Shown here: piece after piece, positions 20,829 to 29,547 of the stretch | How positions within the stretch are numbered: position 1 is the first letter of the stretch | Layout: every line of letters begins with the position of its first letter | Source of the DNA: Singulisphaera sp. GP187 | GTDB taxonomy: Bacteria > Planctomycetota > Planctomycetia > Isosphaerales > Isosphaeraceae | NCBI RefSeq assembly: GCF_900129635.1 | Contig: NZ_FSRB01000001.1 | Coordinates: 3,077,501-3,141,500, forward strand | Length of the DNA: 64,000 bases | Direction: 5' to 3' | Position numbers and translations under genes: made by a program | The notes under the pieces: generated by a model | The model's database searches: none | Seen by the model: the letters and a program-made list of their open reading frames with translations, nothing else | Told to the model about the DNA's origin: nothing

Positions 20829-21188
20829 TCACCGGCGGATATAGCGACCTCGGACCATCGCCTGGTCGCAGAGCATCACGGCACCCCCGAGGCCGAGGAA
20901 AGCGCCGAGCACCCCCAGCGCGGCGAAGCCGATGATGGCGCCGAGCAGGCCTGCGGCGGCAACGCCCCAGTCGCTGACGCGGTTGAAGAACAGCCGCTTG
21001 TCCCGGCCCCGCAACGGAAGGATCACCCGGTGGAACGAACCCCAGGCCCCCTCGGTATAGCCGTGAGGGATGACCGCTCCCGCGGCAGTGGTGTGACGAG
21101 CCGACAGGCCGTTGGTTGGCCTTCTGCCGGGCCCGCCCCGACGACGACCTGGCCGACGTCCGCGTTGATGACGATGGTTGTGTGGCAT
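20829..21188 (-). CDS. Hypothetical small membrane protein
   Basis: The product has 119 residues. The N-terminus is extremely basic (HNHRHQRGRRPGRRRGGPGR), followed by a short polar middle and a Gly/Ala/Leu-rich hydrophobic hairpin at about residues 72-100 (WGVAAAGLLGAIIGFAALGV, LGAFLGLGGAVML), and a short basic tail. The ATG at 21188 is chosen because GAGGAG lies 6 bases upstream of it; the in-frame ATG at 21206 lacks such a site. The IS701-like element lies 44 bases upstream, so the native promoter is probably cut off. Function is unknown. Confidence 0.6.
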   Translation of the reverse strand: MPHNHRHQRGRRPGRRRGGPGRRPTNGLSARHTTAAGAVIPHGYTEGAWGSFHRVILPLRGRDKRLFFNRVSDWGVAAAGLLGAIIGFAALGVLGAFLGLGGAVMLCDQAMVRGRYIRR

Positions 21189-21231
21189 GTACCGCTCCTC
21201 GCTCATGATGATGGTTTGGAGAGGGAAGCTT

Positions 21232-22859
21232 AGTTCAAGTTTCGCACTTTTCCCAAATGTCAAATTCCGACTTGTAGATTCAATAGGGCTCCAAAAAAAA
21301 CGTCGGCGTCTCTGTCAGTTTTTGGCAAATTGTTTGGGCCTTACACCGAACAATTTCCCCTGACACAGGACGCCGACCCATGGAACTTACACCCTCCTTC
21401 CTCCTCTTGCTACAGCAATTCACACCCGTCTTCACCAATCCCTCCTTCCACACCTTCACCTTGATCGCCTCCGGCTGGATCCTCTCGAATCGCCACCGCT
21501 ATATTACCGAACTCATCTTCTCCAGCGGCCAGGTTGGCATCGGACATTGGTCACGCTTCCATCGCTTCTTCAGCCATGCCGCTTGGGACCTCGATCACTT
21601 CTCGATGTCCCTGGCCAAGCTTGTCGTCTCCATCCTCGCACCGGGCGCCACTTTTTACTGGGCCGTCGACGACACCCTCTGCCGAAAACGCGGACTCACC
21701 CTCTACGGCGCCGGCATGCACTACGACCCACTCATCTCCAGTCGAGCCAAAGCTCTCGTCAGTTGGGGACACGACTGGGTCGTCCTCTGCCTGATCGTCG
21801 TCCACCCGTTCTGGGCACCGACCAAAGTCTTTGCCTTGCCCATCGCCATGCGGCTCTATGTCAACCGCCAAGGCTTAACCAAGGGCAAAAAGAACCAGAA
21901 AAAGAAAAAGGCAAAGCCCGATCCCAATCATCGCACCCGCCCCGAACTCGCGATGGAATTGATCCACTTGGCGGCGGACTGGTTCCCCGACGACGAGATC
22001 GTCATCACCGGCGACAGCGCCTATGGGGGCCAGAGCATCCTCGGCCAACTTCCGCCCACGGTCCATCTCATTAGCCATGTCCATCCCAAGGGGGCCCTCT
22101 ATGAGCCAGCGCCTCCCAAGGAGGAGAAATCCAAAGGGGCGCCCCGCAAGAAAGGCCAGCGCCTCCCCGGCATGAAGGAGTGGGCCGAGGATGCGAATCA
22201 ACCCTGGACCCCACACGACTTTGACCAGTTCGGGCTCCATGCCAGCTTGGCGGTCAAGACGATCCAGGCCCTCTACTACAAGGCCGGCAAGGACCGACTC
22301 CTGACGATCGTCTTGGTGCGTGACCTCCAGGGGAAACGTCCCGATCAGATGTTCTACTGCACCAAGCTCGATTGGACCGTCCCGCAGATTCTCTCGGCCT
22401 ACTCGTACCGTTGGGCAATCGAATGTACTTTTGAAAATACCAAGCAACTTCTCGGCCTCGAGGATCCCGCCAATCGCCTCCCCAAGGCCATCGAGCGAAC
22501 CGCGCCGATGGCGTTGTTTCTCTACAGCTTGGTGGTGGTTTGGTTCCACCAGACCGGTCATCGATTTCTTCGTTTTCCGGTCCGCCCGTGGTATCCGAAG
22601 AAGCAAGAGGCCTCGTTTGCCGACCTGCTGACGACCTTGAGGCGGGTCAGCTATGAGGAGAAAACCGAGGGAGCGCTATCCAACCGGTATGACCTAAAAG
22701 CCTGGATTGCGCAGCTCACCGAGTTTCTCAGCCGCGCGGGCTGAGCCGACATCGGCCGGAGATTTCGGCCCTCACTCGCACTTGATCAAGGGGTCGCCGG
22801 GGTCGATAACAGGCCTCGGGCCGCTCCCGATCCGTCCCTGTTTATGCGAAACTTGAACT
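21232..22859 (+). mobile_element. IS701-like insertion sequence, about 1.63 kb
   Basis: A 15 bp perfect inverted repeat AGTTCAAGTTTCGCA occurs at 21232-21246 and inverted at 22845-22859. TTAG is found at both outer borders (21230-21233 and 22859-22862), which agrees with the YTAG target duplication known for IS701. One transposase gene fills the element. Confidence 0.8.
21380..22744 (+). CDS. IS701-like DDE transposase
   Basis: The product has 454 residues. The DDE triad appears as FYWAVDDTLCRKRG (first Asp), DEIVITGDSAYGG (second Asp) and YRWAIECTFENTKQLLG (Glu, in the usual YR-x-x-E setting). A basic Lys-rich patch (KGKKNQKKKKAKPD) sits in the middle. The frame is intact. The ATG at 21380 begins MELTPSFLLLLQQFTPVFT, and both element ends are present, so the copy may be active. 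IS701 and IS4-type transposases share this fold; the YTAG border favours IS701. Confidence 0.88.
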   Translation: MELTPSFLLLLQQFTPVFTNPSFHTFTLIASGWILSNRHRYITELIFSSGQVGIGHWSRFHRFFSHAAWDLDHFSMSLAKLVVSILAPGATFYWAVDDTLCRKRGLTLYGAGMHYDPLISSRAKALVSWGHDWVVLCLIVVHPFWAPTKVFALPIAMRLYVNRQGLTKGKKNQKKKKAKPDPNHRTRPELAMELIHLAADWFPDDEIVITGDSAYGGQSILGQLPPTVHLISHVHPKGALYEPAPPKEEKSKGAPRKKGQRLPGMKEWAEDANQPWTPHDFDQFGLHASLAVKTIQALYYKAGKDRLLTIVLVRDLQGKRPDQMFYCTKLDWTVPQILSAYSYRWAIECTFENTKQLLGLEDPANRLPKAIERTAPMALFLYSLVVVWFHQTGHRFLRFPVRPWYPKKQEASFADLLTTLRRVSYEEKTEGALSNRYDLKAWIAQLTEFLSRAG

Positions 22860-22893
22860 TAGAAGGCATGGAGCCGAGATCACGGGAGCGAGC

Positions 22894-23409
22894 TCAGACT
22901 TCGCTGGTGATCCTGAGCTGGTCGATGAACGCGCTGGCCTGGGCGAGCGACAGGTCTTCGGGCCGCTCCACGTGGTACTCGTCGCGTAACAGGCCCTCCA
23001 GGTCGGCGCGCTGCCGCTGGGCGATCGCGACGATGGCGCGCACCTGGTTAGCGGTCGCGGGCTTGGCGGAGTGAGGCCGGGAGCCGGTGCCGTTGGTCCG
23101 GACACGACTTCCGTTCGGTTTCGTTGGTGCCTCGTTGATGGAAGCCCCCGATCCATGGACTCGCCCGTTCGTCGCTCCGGCGTGAGTGGCGACCGCCAGG
23201 GCCGCCTGGGTTTGCAACCGGGCCAGTTCGTCGTTGACCGCCTGCCGGGCCGTGACGAAGGCACCGCGAATCTGCTCGTGCAGGCCGTCGAGGTCGGTAT
23301 GAATCAGCATCGAGTCGACCTCGAGCTCCAGGTTGCAACTCGCACCGACGCTCGAGTATTCAGGCAGGCCGAGCTTCTTCGAGACCCCGACGTTGAGTCG
23401 CAGGGGCAT
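22894..23409 (-). CDS. Hypothetical protein, last gene of the Ycf46/DUF1257 operon
   Basis: The product has 171 residues. The N-terminal part has a short beta-rich motif (PLRLNVGVSKKLGLPEYSSV and SCNLELEVDS), then a helical stretch (LHEQIRGAFVTARQAVNDEL), a low-complexity linker rich in Asn, Pro and Gly, and a C-terminal helical domain of about 50 residues (ATANQVRAIVAIAQRQRADL then LLRDEYHVERPEDLSLAQAS). That last part resembles small helical domains found at the ends of phage and plasmid DNA-metabolism proteins; the identity is not known. The ATG follows AAGGAG. It lies 66 bases after the DnaN-like gene, the tail of the same minus-strand operon. Confidence 0.7.
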   Translation of the reverse strand: MPLRLNVGVSKKLGLPEYSSVGASCNLELEVDSMLIHTDLDGLHEQIRGAFVTARQAVNDELARLQTQAALAVATHAGATNGRVHGSGASINEAPTKPNGSRVRTNGTGSRPHSAKPATANQVRAIVAIAQRQRADLEGLLRDEYHVERPEDLSLAQASAFIDQLRITSEV

Positions 23410-23475
23410 GAGGATCTCCTTCGTTGTTGGGGAGTGACTTGAGTCGGTTGAGGAGGTGCGAAAACGACCGATCGC

Positions 23476-25032
23476 CTATCCGGCGATGTCCTGGAGTTTC
23501 AGCGCCCGGATCGATGCCAGGGTCGAACTCACGAGTCGTTCGCGGCGGCGATGCCGGCGCAGGGCGACGACCAGCCGGCCGGCCCGTGAACGGGCATCGG
23601 TCAGCGTCTGGTACAACGATTCGGCCTCCTGGATCAAGGCCGACAGTCCGACGGGGTCCTGGTTCTCCGTCGCGGCGCTGCTGCGAGTTGGTTCGTGAAT
23701 CTTTGTGGTTGCTCTGGTCGGTCCCATGGCGATCCTCGCTTCAGGTAGGATGTCCTCGCGGGCGGACGTCGGGGCGATGTTGGGGGTGGATTCGATCCGG
23801 GTGACCTCGACGCCCGGAGCCAGCCCCGCTTCGTCGCTGATGGACGTCGGGTTGACGATGGGAGGGGATGTCCTCTCGTCGCTGACGCACGTCGGGATGA
23901 TCGCGGAGGAGGATTCGATCCGGATGGCGTCGTCGCTCGCCGCGATCGCCGAATCCTTCGCCAGCGGTTGCCAGCAGAAGACGAACTCGCGATCGCGACA
24001 GACCAGCGGCGATCCGGCATCAACTATCACGATCTCGGTGAATCCGAGCTGCAACGCCCGGCTCAGGAACTCCCGGTTCGTGTTGAGTCGGACCGGAGCG
24101 CCGGTGTAACCGGAGCGAGCCAGGACCAGCTCGGTCGCCGCCGCCTGATCCGCTCCCCGGGCCCGGATCGCGACCTTGCCGTTCAGTTCCAGCGTGACCG
24201 GCGAGTCCGACTCGGCGGCACCGGGCAGCCGGTCGAGCGCCTGGCCCAGGAAGCGGGCATCCTCGGGATCGAGGCACAAGCGAGTAGCGGCCACCGTGGT
24301 GTCCGGGATGATGTGGTCCAGGGCCGGGAATCGCACCCCGGTCTGGATCTCCAGGAACAGCGTCCAGGGGCCGTCTCCGAGCACGACGTGAGATTCGGTC
24401 CGGCAGATCGAAACCGGCAGATCTTGGGGAAGTGCCGGGCAGGAGAAGAGCAGCGAATCGCGAATCAGGAGATCCTCGGTCCAGGGGAAACGGAAGCCGC
24501 CGCGGATCAGGAGCTGGTGGCCATCGGTGGCGGCAACCGCGCCGGGGCCACCACGGAGCTGGATGCAGTTCAGGGCGTAACGGGTGACATCCTCCGATGC
24601 CGTGTCGGACGCCTCGGCCAGGGTCGTGAGGATCCCGGCCGGAAGCGTCGCCCAGTCAGCGGGCGGTGCGGGGAACGGTTTCAGGGTGTCGAGTGCCGGG
24701 ACGGCATACTCCCGCGTCTGGGGGACGCCATGGTCCGTCCAGCGGACCACGATCCGGTCAGACGTAAGGGCCTCGAGCACCACGGACGAGTCGTCGCGGC
24801 CCTCGAATTCGGCCAGCGCCTCCAGGGGTAGCGCGACCGTCTCCTGCGAAGCGGAAGCCAGGGATAGCGTCGATTCGATGGCAAGCGTGGCGTACTGATA
24901 TTGCGCCCGCAGTTGCGTCCCGTCGGCGCAAAGGACCATGGGCGGGATCGAGCCGCGGTGAGTGATTCCCAGAACGTGGCGACGAAAGACACCACGGAGG
25001 CGGCGGACCTGATGGCGAGTGATCGTGATCAT
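23476..25032 (-). CDS. Divergent DnaN-like sliding clamp protein
   Basis: The product has 518 residues. The first 355 residues fit three repeats of the DNA polymerase III beta-clamp fold. In repeat 2, DVTRYALNCIQLRGG and AVAATDGHQLLIRGG (about 149-178) match the DnaN signature RYALNG...VATDGHRL. In repeat 3, VRLNTNREFLSRALQLG (314-330) corresponds to the clamp segment FNxxYLxDAL, and repeat 3 closes with FVFCWQPL where DnaN ends VIMPxRL. A Ser/Ile/Arg-rich linker (360-450) and a helical basic tail follow, absent from DnaN. This is inferred from motif memory, not from a search. It may form a ring on DNA or act as a monomeric relative. It shares an operon with a Ycf46-like AAA+ ATPase. The ATG at 25032 has GGAG upstream. 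Confidence 0.7.
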   Translation of the reverse strand: MITITRHQVRRLRGVFRRHVLGITHRGSIPPMVLCADGTQLRAQYQYATLAIESTLSLASASQETVALPLEALAEFEGRDDSSVVLEALTSDRIVVRWTDHGVPQTREYAVPALDTLKPFPAPPADWATLPAGILTTLAEASDTASEDVTRYALNCIQLRGGPGAVAATDGHQLLIRGGFRFPWTEDLLIRDSLLFSCPALPQDLPVSICRTESHVVLGDGPWTLFLEIQTGVRFPALDHIIPDTTVAATRLCLDPEDARFLGQALDRLPGAAESDSPVTLELNGKVAIRARGADQAAATELVLARSGYTGAPVRLNTNREFLSRALQLGFTEIVIVDAGSPLVCRDREFVFCWQPLAKDSAIAASDDAIRIESSSAIIPTCVSDERTSPPIVNPTSISDEAGLAPGVEVTRIESTPNIAPTSAREDILPEARIAMGPTRATTKIHEPTRSSAATENQDPVGLSALIQEAESLYQTLTDARSRAGRLVVALRRHRRRERLVSSTLASIRALKLQDIAG

Positions 25033-25189
25033 GGGGACGAACTCCTCAAAAAGTGAGTGAACGAAGATCGATGCCGTCCGGCACGAGCCGGGATCGGCTG
25101 CCGGTCACGGTGTCCGGCGGAGCGCACCCGGACTCGGAGACGGCGAGGCATGGGATATCCAGATTCGAAGTCATCCCTGGCCGCGACAA

Positions 25190-25462
25190 TCACTCCGCCA
25201 CGCCGACACGGATCGCGTTGGACTCGATCGCGAAGTAGAGGTCGCAGGGCACACATTCGGCCAGCGGGAGCGAGCCGTCCCGAGTCGGACCGGGATACGA
25301 GACGGCGCGACGACACGATGGACATACGACCGCCAGGACGACGTCTTCGGGTTCGAGGTCGTCGCGATCGGGCGAGACGAGACTGAAGCCGAAATCCTGG
25401 ACCAGATCGAGGGACTCGCCGGTGGCGTCGGCCACGGCGCTCTCCAGCTGACGCTGGGTCAT
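25190..25462 (-). CDS. Small zinc-ribbon protein
   Basis: The product has 90 residues. The N-terminal half is helical (MTQRQLESAVADATGESLDL), and the C-terminal half carries two Cys pairs, VVCPSCRRA and AECVPCDLYF, which would bind one zinc ion. Short proteins with this MTQRQLE start are familiar to me from planctomycete genomes but have no assigned role. It lies between the 81-residue gene and the clamp-like gene of the same operon. A role in binding nucleic acid or protein is possible. Confidence 0.75.
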   Translation of the reverse strand: MTQRQLESAVADATGESLDLVQDFGFSLVSPDRDDLEPEDVVLAVVCPSCRRAVSYPGPTRDGSLPLAECVPCDLYFAIESNAIRVGVAE

Positions 25463-25616
25463 GGAACGTTCCTTCCGGGGGAAGGCGCGTCGCGCCCGCG
25501 CAGCCCCTCGGGCCCCGCGGGTTGCAACGCGCGGGGCCTGGTTTGAGGTTGGATAGACGAGTGACGACGAATCACGGTGATGTAGACGATCGAGGCGAGA
25601 GAAGCCGAGAGCGGTC

Positions 25617-25862
25617 TCAGGAGCCGTGACCGAGCCAGTGGGCCTCGATCCAGGCCTGCTCCTCGTCGAGCGCCTCGCCCCGCCGCTCGAACGGACCGAG
25701 CACCGGTCCGTTCACGGGGCGAAGGTCGGCGTGCCAGCGGCCTTCGGAGTCGGGCTCGACGTGGCTGGCCCGGGTGATGGTCGGGGAACCCAGGGTCATC
25801 AGGTCGATGACCTCGGTGTAGAGGCAGCGAACTTCACCAGACGTCGTGACGACGAGCTGCAT
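25617..25862 (-). CDS. Small conserved hypothetical protein (81 aa)
   Basis: The predicted product is a beta-rich small protein (MQLVVTTSGEVRCLYTEVID, then SEGRWHADLRPVNGPVLGPF) with a helical acidic end (EALDEEQAWIEAHWL). The stop codon of the preceding gene and this ATG overlap in TGATG at 25860-25864, so the two are translationally coupled. No function is known. Confidence 0.75.
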   Translation of the reverse strand: MQLVVTTSGEVRCLYTEVIDLMTLGSPTITRASHVEPDSEGRWHADLRPVNGPVLGPFERRGEALDEEQAWIEAHWLGHGS

Positions 25863-26836
25863 CACGACTCCTCCCGCGGCACGGCGCCGCGGACGATCCG
25901 CCGTCGCGGTCGATCCACCAGCAGGTCGTCGAGTGCCGACTGCACCCGGGTCAGATCCGATGTGACCCGCTGGCGGAGCGAGCCACTGTCCCGGAGCTGT
26001 TGCGGGCCGACCCCACGCACGATCTGCTGGGCTTCGGACACCAACGCGTCAAGCTGCGCATTGGAGCGGACGTTGAGCTGCTGGAACCGCTGAAAAAACT
26101 CGGTGAGGTTGGTGATCGCCGAGTCGCGAAACACCTTGGTCGTTCCATCGTCGTTGCTGCCGCTGAGCCGTTCGCTAAGATGGGCCACGAGTCGGCCGAA
26201 CTCGCCCAGGAACACCTCCTCGGCCAGTCGCACCGCCTCCTCGAACCGCGACGAGACCCGGGCCTGCTCCTGCTCGTAGAGCTGGGGCGACAACGCCACG
26301 AGATAGCCGGGAGGCTCGACGCTCGGGAAGTCGTAGGCGACCTCGAACAGGCCCTCCAGGGTGGCGGGATAATCGTCGCTGTTGTAGAGCGATCCGAGCC
26401 GCTGCCGGGCCGCCCGCTTGAGCTCGTCGAAGTGGCGATCCAGCTCGGCGACGGCGTCGGTCAGCTCGACCCGGAGATCATCGATCTGGCGGGCGAACGG
26501 TTCGAGCTGATCCTGCTTGATCAGCCGCACACCCGGTTCGGGGAACGGCAGGCTTTGCCCCTTCCAGAACTGGTCGATCTTGCCGCGGATCGCGGTGACG
26601 GCGCGGAACGCGGGATGCTTGGTGTCGATCAGCTTCTTGGTCGCCGAGAGGAACTGGCCCTCGGCGTCGAAGCTCTCGGCGGCCTGCGCCTTCTGCTGGG
26701 GTGTGAGCGACTTCTGCACCCCGAACCAGGTGAATGAGACGCGGACGGCCGCCATCATGGTCCGGAGCCGGGTGGTGGCCGTGGTCAGGGATTGGGTCTC
26801 AGCCCGGTCGAGCAAGCTCGCGGTACTCATCATCAT
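25862..26836 (-). CDS. DUF3150-like coiled-coil protein
   Basis: The product has 324 residues and is mostly helical. Recognisable blocks are RVSFTWFGVQKSLTPQQKAQ, SATKKLIDTKHPAFRAVTAI, LPFPEPGVRLIKQD and a long coiled-coil middle (about 115-160 and 195-260), ending with RPRRRIVRGAVP. The N-terminal block, with its conserved small-to-large residue spacing, resembles DUF3150 proteins, which are found on plasmids and phages next to CobS-like AAA+ ATPases; that assignment is tentative. Here too it lies next to an AAA+ ATPase gene. The start has three ATG codons in a row (26836, 26833, 26830) behind GGGAG. It is probably an adaptor or substrate of the ATPase. Confidence 0.7.
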   Translation of the reverse strand: MMMSTASLLDRAETQSLTTATTRLRTMMAAVRVSFTWFGVQKSLTPQQKAQAAESFDAEGQFLSATKKLIDTKHPAFRAVTAIRGKIDQFWKGQSLPFPEPGVRLIKQDQLEPFARQIDDLRVELTDAVAELDRHFDELKRAARQRLGSLYNSDDYPATLEGLFEVAYDFPSVEPPGYLVALSPQLYEQEQARVSSRFEEAVRLAEEVFLGEFGRLVAHLSERLSGSNDDGTTKVFRDSAITNLTEFFQRFQQLNVRSNAQLDALVSEAQQIVRGVGPQQLRDSGSLRQRVTSDLTRVQSALDDLLVDRPRRRIVRGAVPREES

Positions 26837-26871
26837 GGTCTCCCGTGAGGGAAGGAACGGGGAGAAATGCG

Positions 26872-26917
26872 AAAAGGCCGAAGAGGGAGATCGCTCTCCC
26901 CCACCGGCCCTTTTTTT
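26872..26917. terminator. Hairpin with T run between the ATPase and DUF3150-like genes
   Basis: A stem built from AAAAGGCCG (26872-26880) and CGGCC(C)TTTT (26905-26914) encloses a second stem GGGAGA-TCGC-TCTCCC (26885-26900). Seven T follow on the plus strand; on the minus strand, the coding direction here, four T follow. It may weaken read-through within the operon. The adjacent MITE-like element inserted into its T tail. Confidence 0.5.
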
Positions 26918-26919
26918 AG

Positions 26920-27080
26920 CAATGACCGAACAACAGGCTAGAAACTCGATGATTCTTGAGAGTCCGCCAGAGGCTTACCCGCAAGCGTTTGCGGCCTTCA
27001 ACCTCGAAAAAACACTGTCAGGCAAGCCTCCGATAGCATCTCGACGTTTCGCTTGTTTTTAGCCTGTTGTTCGGTCATTG
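26920..27080. mobile_element. MITE-like element, 161 bp, with 21 bp perfect inverted repeats
   Basis: 26920-26940 and 27060-27080 are exact reverse complements (21 of 21 bases; CAATGACCGAAC... and ...GTTCGGTCATTG). The element is flanked by an 8 bp direct duplication TTTTTTAG (26912-26919 and 27081-27088). Inner stems also exist: GAGGCTT with AAGCCTC, and CCGCAA-GCGT-TTGCGG. It has no coding capacity. The whole can fold into one long hairpin. The 8 bp duplication limits the parent to families that duplicate 8 bp, such as ISL3 or IS66 types. Confidence 0.85.
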
Positions 27081-27111
27081 TTTTTTAGTGATCAGGTGCT
27101 TGCGATCCGGA

Positions 27112-28605
27112 TCAGTTGACCGAGGGATCGCTGCGGTTGACTTTGCGGCCCGTCTTGCCCGTGACGTCGCCGCCGCGGGTGAACAGGCCGGGGCGATCGG
27201 CGCAGAGGCAGCGGCCCGACGCCCACTGCCGCAATCGCTCGATCGACTCGCCCGCCGTGACGGCGACCGGGACGATGTTGGTCGCCGCCTCGATCAGCGG
27301 GACATCGAGCAGGGACGCCAGCCGGCAGCATGCCTTGATCTCGGCGCCGGTCCAGGAATCGTCGCGCGGCATTCGCTGAGCGGGATCGAGCTCGAAGGTT
27401 TGGATGTAAATCTCCCAGATCGCTCTCTTCTCGCTGGGACCGGGGAGGTCGACGAAGAAGATCGCATCGAGCCGTTCGGCCCTGGTGAACTCGGGGGGAA
27501 GCTTCGAGATGTCGTTCGCCGTGAAGATGAAGAACGACTCGCCCGAATGATCGGACATATATGTGATAATACTTCCGAACTGGCCGGCGGAGACGCCGCC
27601 GTCGGACTGGCCGCTGGACTGGACTCCCGAGGCCATCTTCTCGATCTCGTCGAAGAATGCGATGTTCCGCGCTGTGGCCGAGAGCTGACGCAGCGCCTGA
27701 CGTGTCCGTCGTTCACTCTCGCCGACCAGGCTTCCTTTCAGGTGCCCGAGGTCGACGAGGATCGTGGGAAATCCCACCTCATTGCCCAGCCGCTTTGCGA
27801 ACTCCGACTTGCCGGTGCCGGGCACGCCCAGGATCAGGATGCCCCGCGGCTCGGCTTTTCGCGAGCGACTGCGCAACGCCCGCAGGCAGAAAGACTTCAT
27901 GTGCTCCAGGCCCCCTAGGCCGTGGAACGTCTCGGTCCCCCGGTGCATCTCGAGGAGGCCGGACTTCTTGAGCCCCTGCACCTTCATGTCCCAGATCACG
28001 TCGGGGACGACCCGGCCGTGCCGGACCAGGGCCAGGCTGAGCGCGTTCTCCGCCTCCATCCGGGTCATGCCGGCGGCGGCCGTGAGAGTGCGTTCCAGCT
28101 GTTCTCCCTCGGGCAACTCACCTGGCTCGGTGGCGATGCCCCGGGCGATCCGGAGCAGCTGGTCGCGGTCGGGGAGCTCGTGCTCCACGACGACGAGTTG
28201 CCGCTCCAGCTCGATCGGGATCTGCACAACCGGGGCGAGGATGACGACGAACGTCCGGTTCTGCTTGCCGGCGTTGATCTGCGAGTCGAGGGCCTGGACG
28301 ACCTCGACCGAATTCAGGAACCGATGGAAATTCCTGAGCACGATGAGCACCGTGCCATCGGCCGTGGCCAGGGTCCCGAGGGCGCGAATCGCCGCCAGGG
28401 GATCGGTCGCCGGGACGGCGGTGCTGATCTCGTTCTGGCCGGCCAGGGACAGGCCGCGGTCGATGTCCCAGGTGGCGAGGTTCCAGCCCTCGCCGCGACA
28501 GAGGCGGGCGATCTCCATGATCGCGTCGTCGTGCTCGAACGACTGGACGTAGATGCCGCTGAACGCGGCGCGCACCAGTTCCTGCAACCGCTCGCTGAGC
28601 GTCAT
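27112..28605 (-). CDS. Ycf46-like AAA+ ATPase
   Basis: The product has 497 residues. The N-terminal half (about 1-240) is a degenerate P-loop-like domain with a VLIVLRNFHRFLN strand-helix unit. The C-terminal half is a full AAA+ module: Walker A GVPGTGKSEFAKRLG, Walker B NIAFFDEIEKMASG, sensor 1 FIFTANDISKLPPEF, an arginine-rich RAERLD finger region and a small helical lid. This two-part build is that of Ycf46, a cyanobacterial and plastid-derived family of unknown exact role. In the operon it follows DUF1257 (Ycf35-like), DUF2997 and a small protein. That grouping is widely conserved in bacteria and large phages as far as I recall. It would remodel a protein or nucleoprotein target using ATP. 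The ATG at 28605 is followed by MTLSERLQELVRAAF. Confidence 0.88.
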   Translation of the reverse strand: MTLSERLQELVRAAFSGIYVQSFEHDDAIMEIARLCRGEGWNLATWDIDRGLSLAGQNEISTAVPATDPLAAIRALGTLATADGTVLIVLRNFHRFLNSVEVVQALDSQINAGKQNRTFVVILAPVVQIPIELERQLVVVEHELPDRDQLLRIARGIATEPGELPEGEQLERTLTAAAGMTRMEAENALSLALVRHGRVVPDVIWDMKVQGLKKSGLLEMHRGTETFHGLGGLEHMKSFCLRALRSRSRKAEPRGILILGVPGTGKSEFAKRLGNEVGFPTILVDLGHLKGSLVGESERRTRQALRQLSATARNIAFFDEIEKMASGVQSSGQSDGGVSAGQFGSIITYMSDHSGESFFIFTANDISKLPPEFTRAERLDAIFFVDLPGPSEKRAIWEIYIQTFELDPAQRMPRDDSWTGAEIKACCRLASLLDVPLIEAATNIVPVAVTAGESIERLRQWASGRCLCADRPGLFTRGGDVTGKTGRKVNRSDPSVN

Positions 28606-28665
28606 GAGGGGCTCCTGGGTTGATGGGGGAATCGGGTGATCGAGAAGTGAACGACAGGCGGGCGA

Positions 28666-29055
28666 TCAGACCTGGTTGGAAGCGTCGGGATCAAGCAGGG
28701 GTTCGATCTGGGGCCGGGAGCTCAGGAGCAGGAACGTCAACCAGTCATCGGGATGGCCCGGCTCCTGGTCGATAAGGAATCGGACCTGACGTTCATCCCA
28801 GCCCTCCGACGTCAACCGACGCTGGGTGACCTGGAGCAAAGTCAGTGAGACGAGATCGGGCGAGACATCGAGACCGGTGATATGGCGCACAATTGCACGG
28901 ACCACCGCGCGGAACGCCCGATTCAAGGGATCGGCCCGCTCGGGCTGTCGCTGGCCGGGGTAAGCGTCGATCTCAGCGCCCAGTTCGTTGCGGATGGCCG
29001 TGGCGATGAGTTCGATCAGCGCCAGGGCCGGGGACGGGACGTCGGCATCGGGCAT
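28666..29055 (-). CDS. Hypothetical protein between DUF2997 and the AAA+ ATPase
   Basis: From the ATG at 29055 the product has 129 residues, acidic and helical (LALIELIATAIRNELGAEID; DPLNRAFRAVVRAIVRHITG; LTLLQVTQRRLTSEGWDERQ). GGAG lies 9 bases before this ATG. The frame is open up to a GTG at 29199, which would add a CNYC-containing segment; that longer form lacks a ribosome binding site, but I cannot exclude it. No known domain. It lies 60 bases before the AAA+ gene in the same operon. Confidence 0.6.
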   Translation of the reverse strand: MPDADVPSPALALIELIATAIRNELGAEIDAYPGQRQPERADPLNRAFRAVVRAIVRHITGLDVSPDLVSLTLLQVTQRRLTSEGWDERQVRFLIDQEPGHPDDWLTFLLLSSRPQIEPLLDPDASNQV

Positions 29056-29254
29056 CGTCGGACTCCCAGAGGATGGGGACGAGCCGTTCGCAAGCAAGTC
29101 GAGGGTGGAGTGACAGTAGTTGCACTTCTTTTCCTGTTCTTTCTGGCTCACAGAATTCTGAGAGGGAAATAATAGAGAAAGATCTACAACTTCTGTCACC
29201 GGGAATCGATCTTCGTCGGTTGCTTCGACTCAAAAGCGGGTCGGGTCGGCTTCA

Positions 29255-29449
29255 TCACTGGGCCTGAGGAACGGATTGCTCGGCCTGCTGGCCCTGATAG
29301 AACTCGGCGGTCTTTCGCTCGGTCGTCGTGACGCCGAGAGCCTGCTCCAGGAACCGACTCGCGGCCAGGCAGTCGGCGCCGGTGAACCCTGTGGTCTGCA
29401 CGGTCGCCACGCCGCGTGGCGACACCGTGACCTCGATGATCCGGGGCAT
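29255..29449 (-). CDS. DUF2997-family protein
   Basis: The 64-residue product begins MPRIIEVTVSPRGVATVQTT and continues GFTGADCLAASRFLEQALG. This is the standard pattern of DUF2997: a beta strand giving i-x-i-x-p-x-G followed by a helix after the G-x-x-C. DUF2997 is usually found beside DUF1257 and a Ycf46-like ATPase, as here. The end is low-complexity Gln-rich (GQQAEQSVPQAQ). Its role is unknown. Confidence 0.85.
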   Translation of the reverse strand: MPRIIEVTVSPRGVATVQTTGFTGADCLAASRFLEQALGVTTTERKTAEFYQGQQAEQSVPQAQ

Positions 29450-29547
29450 GGTCGTTCTCTCCGGTTCGATGATGGGTCAATGAGACGTGAGCCGTATCCG
29501 CCAAGCAAAGGCGATCAATCTCAAATCCGGTTTTGAATACGACGGGC

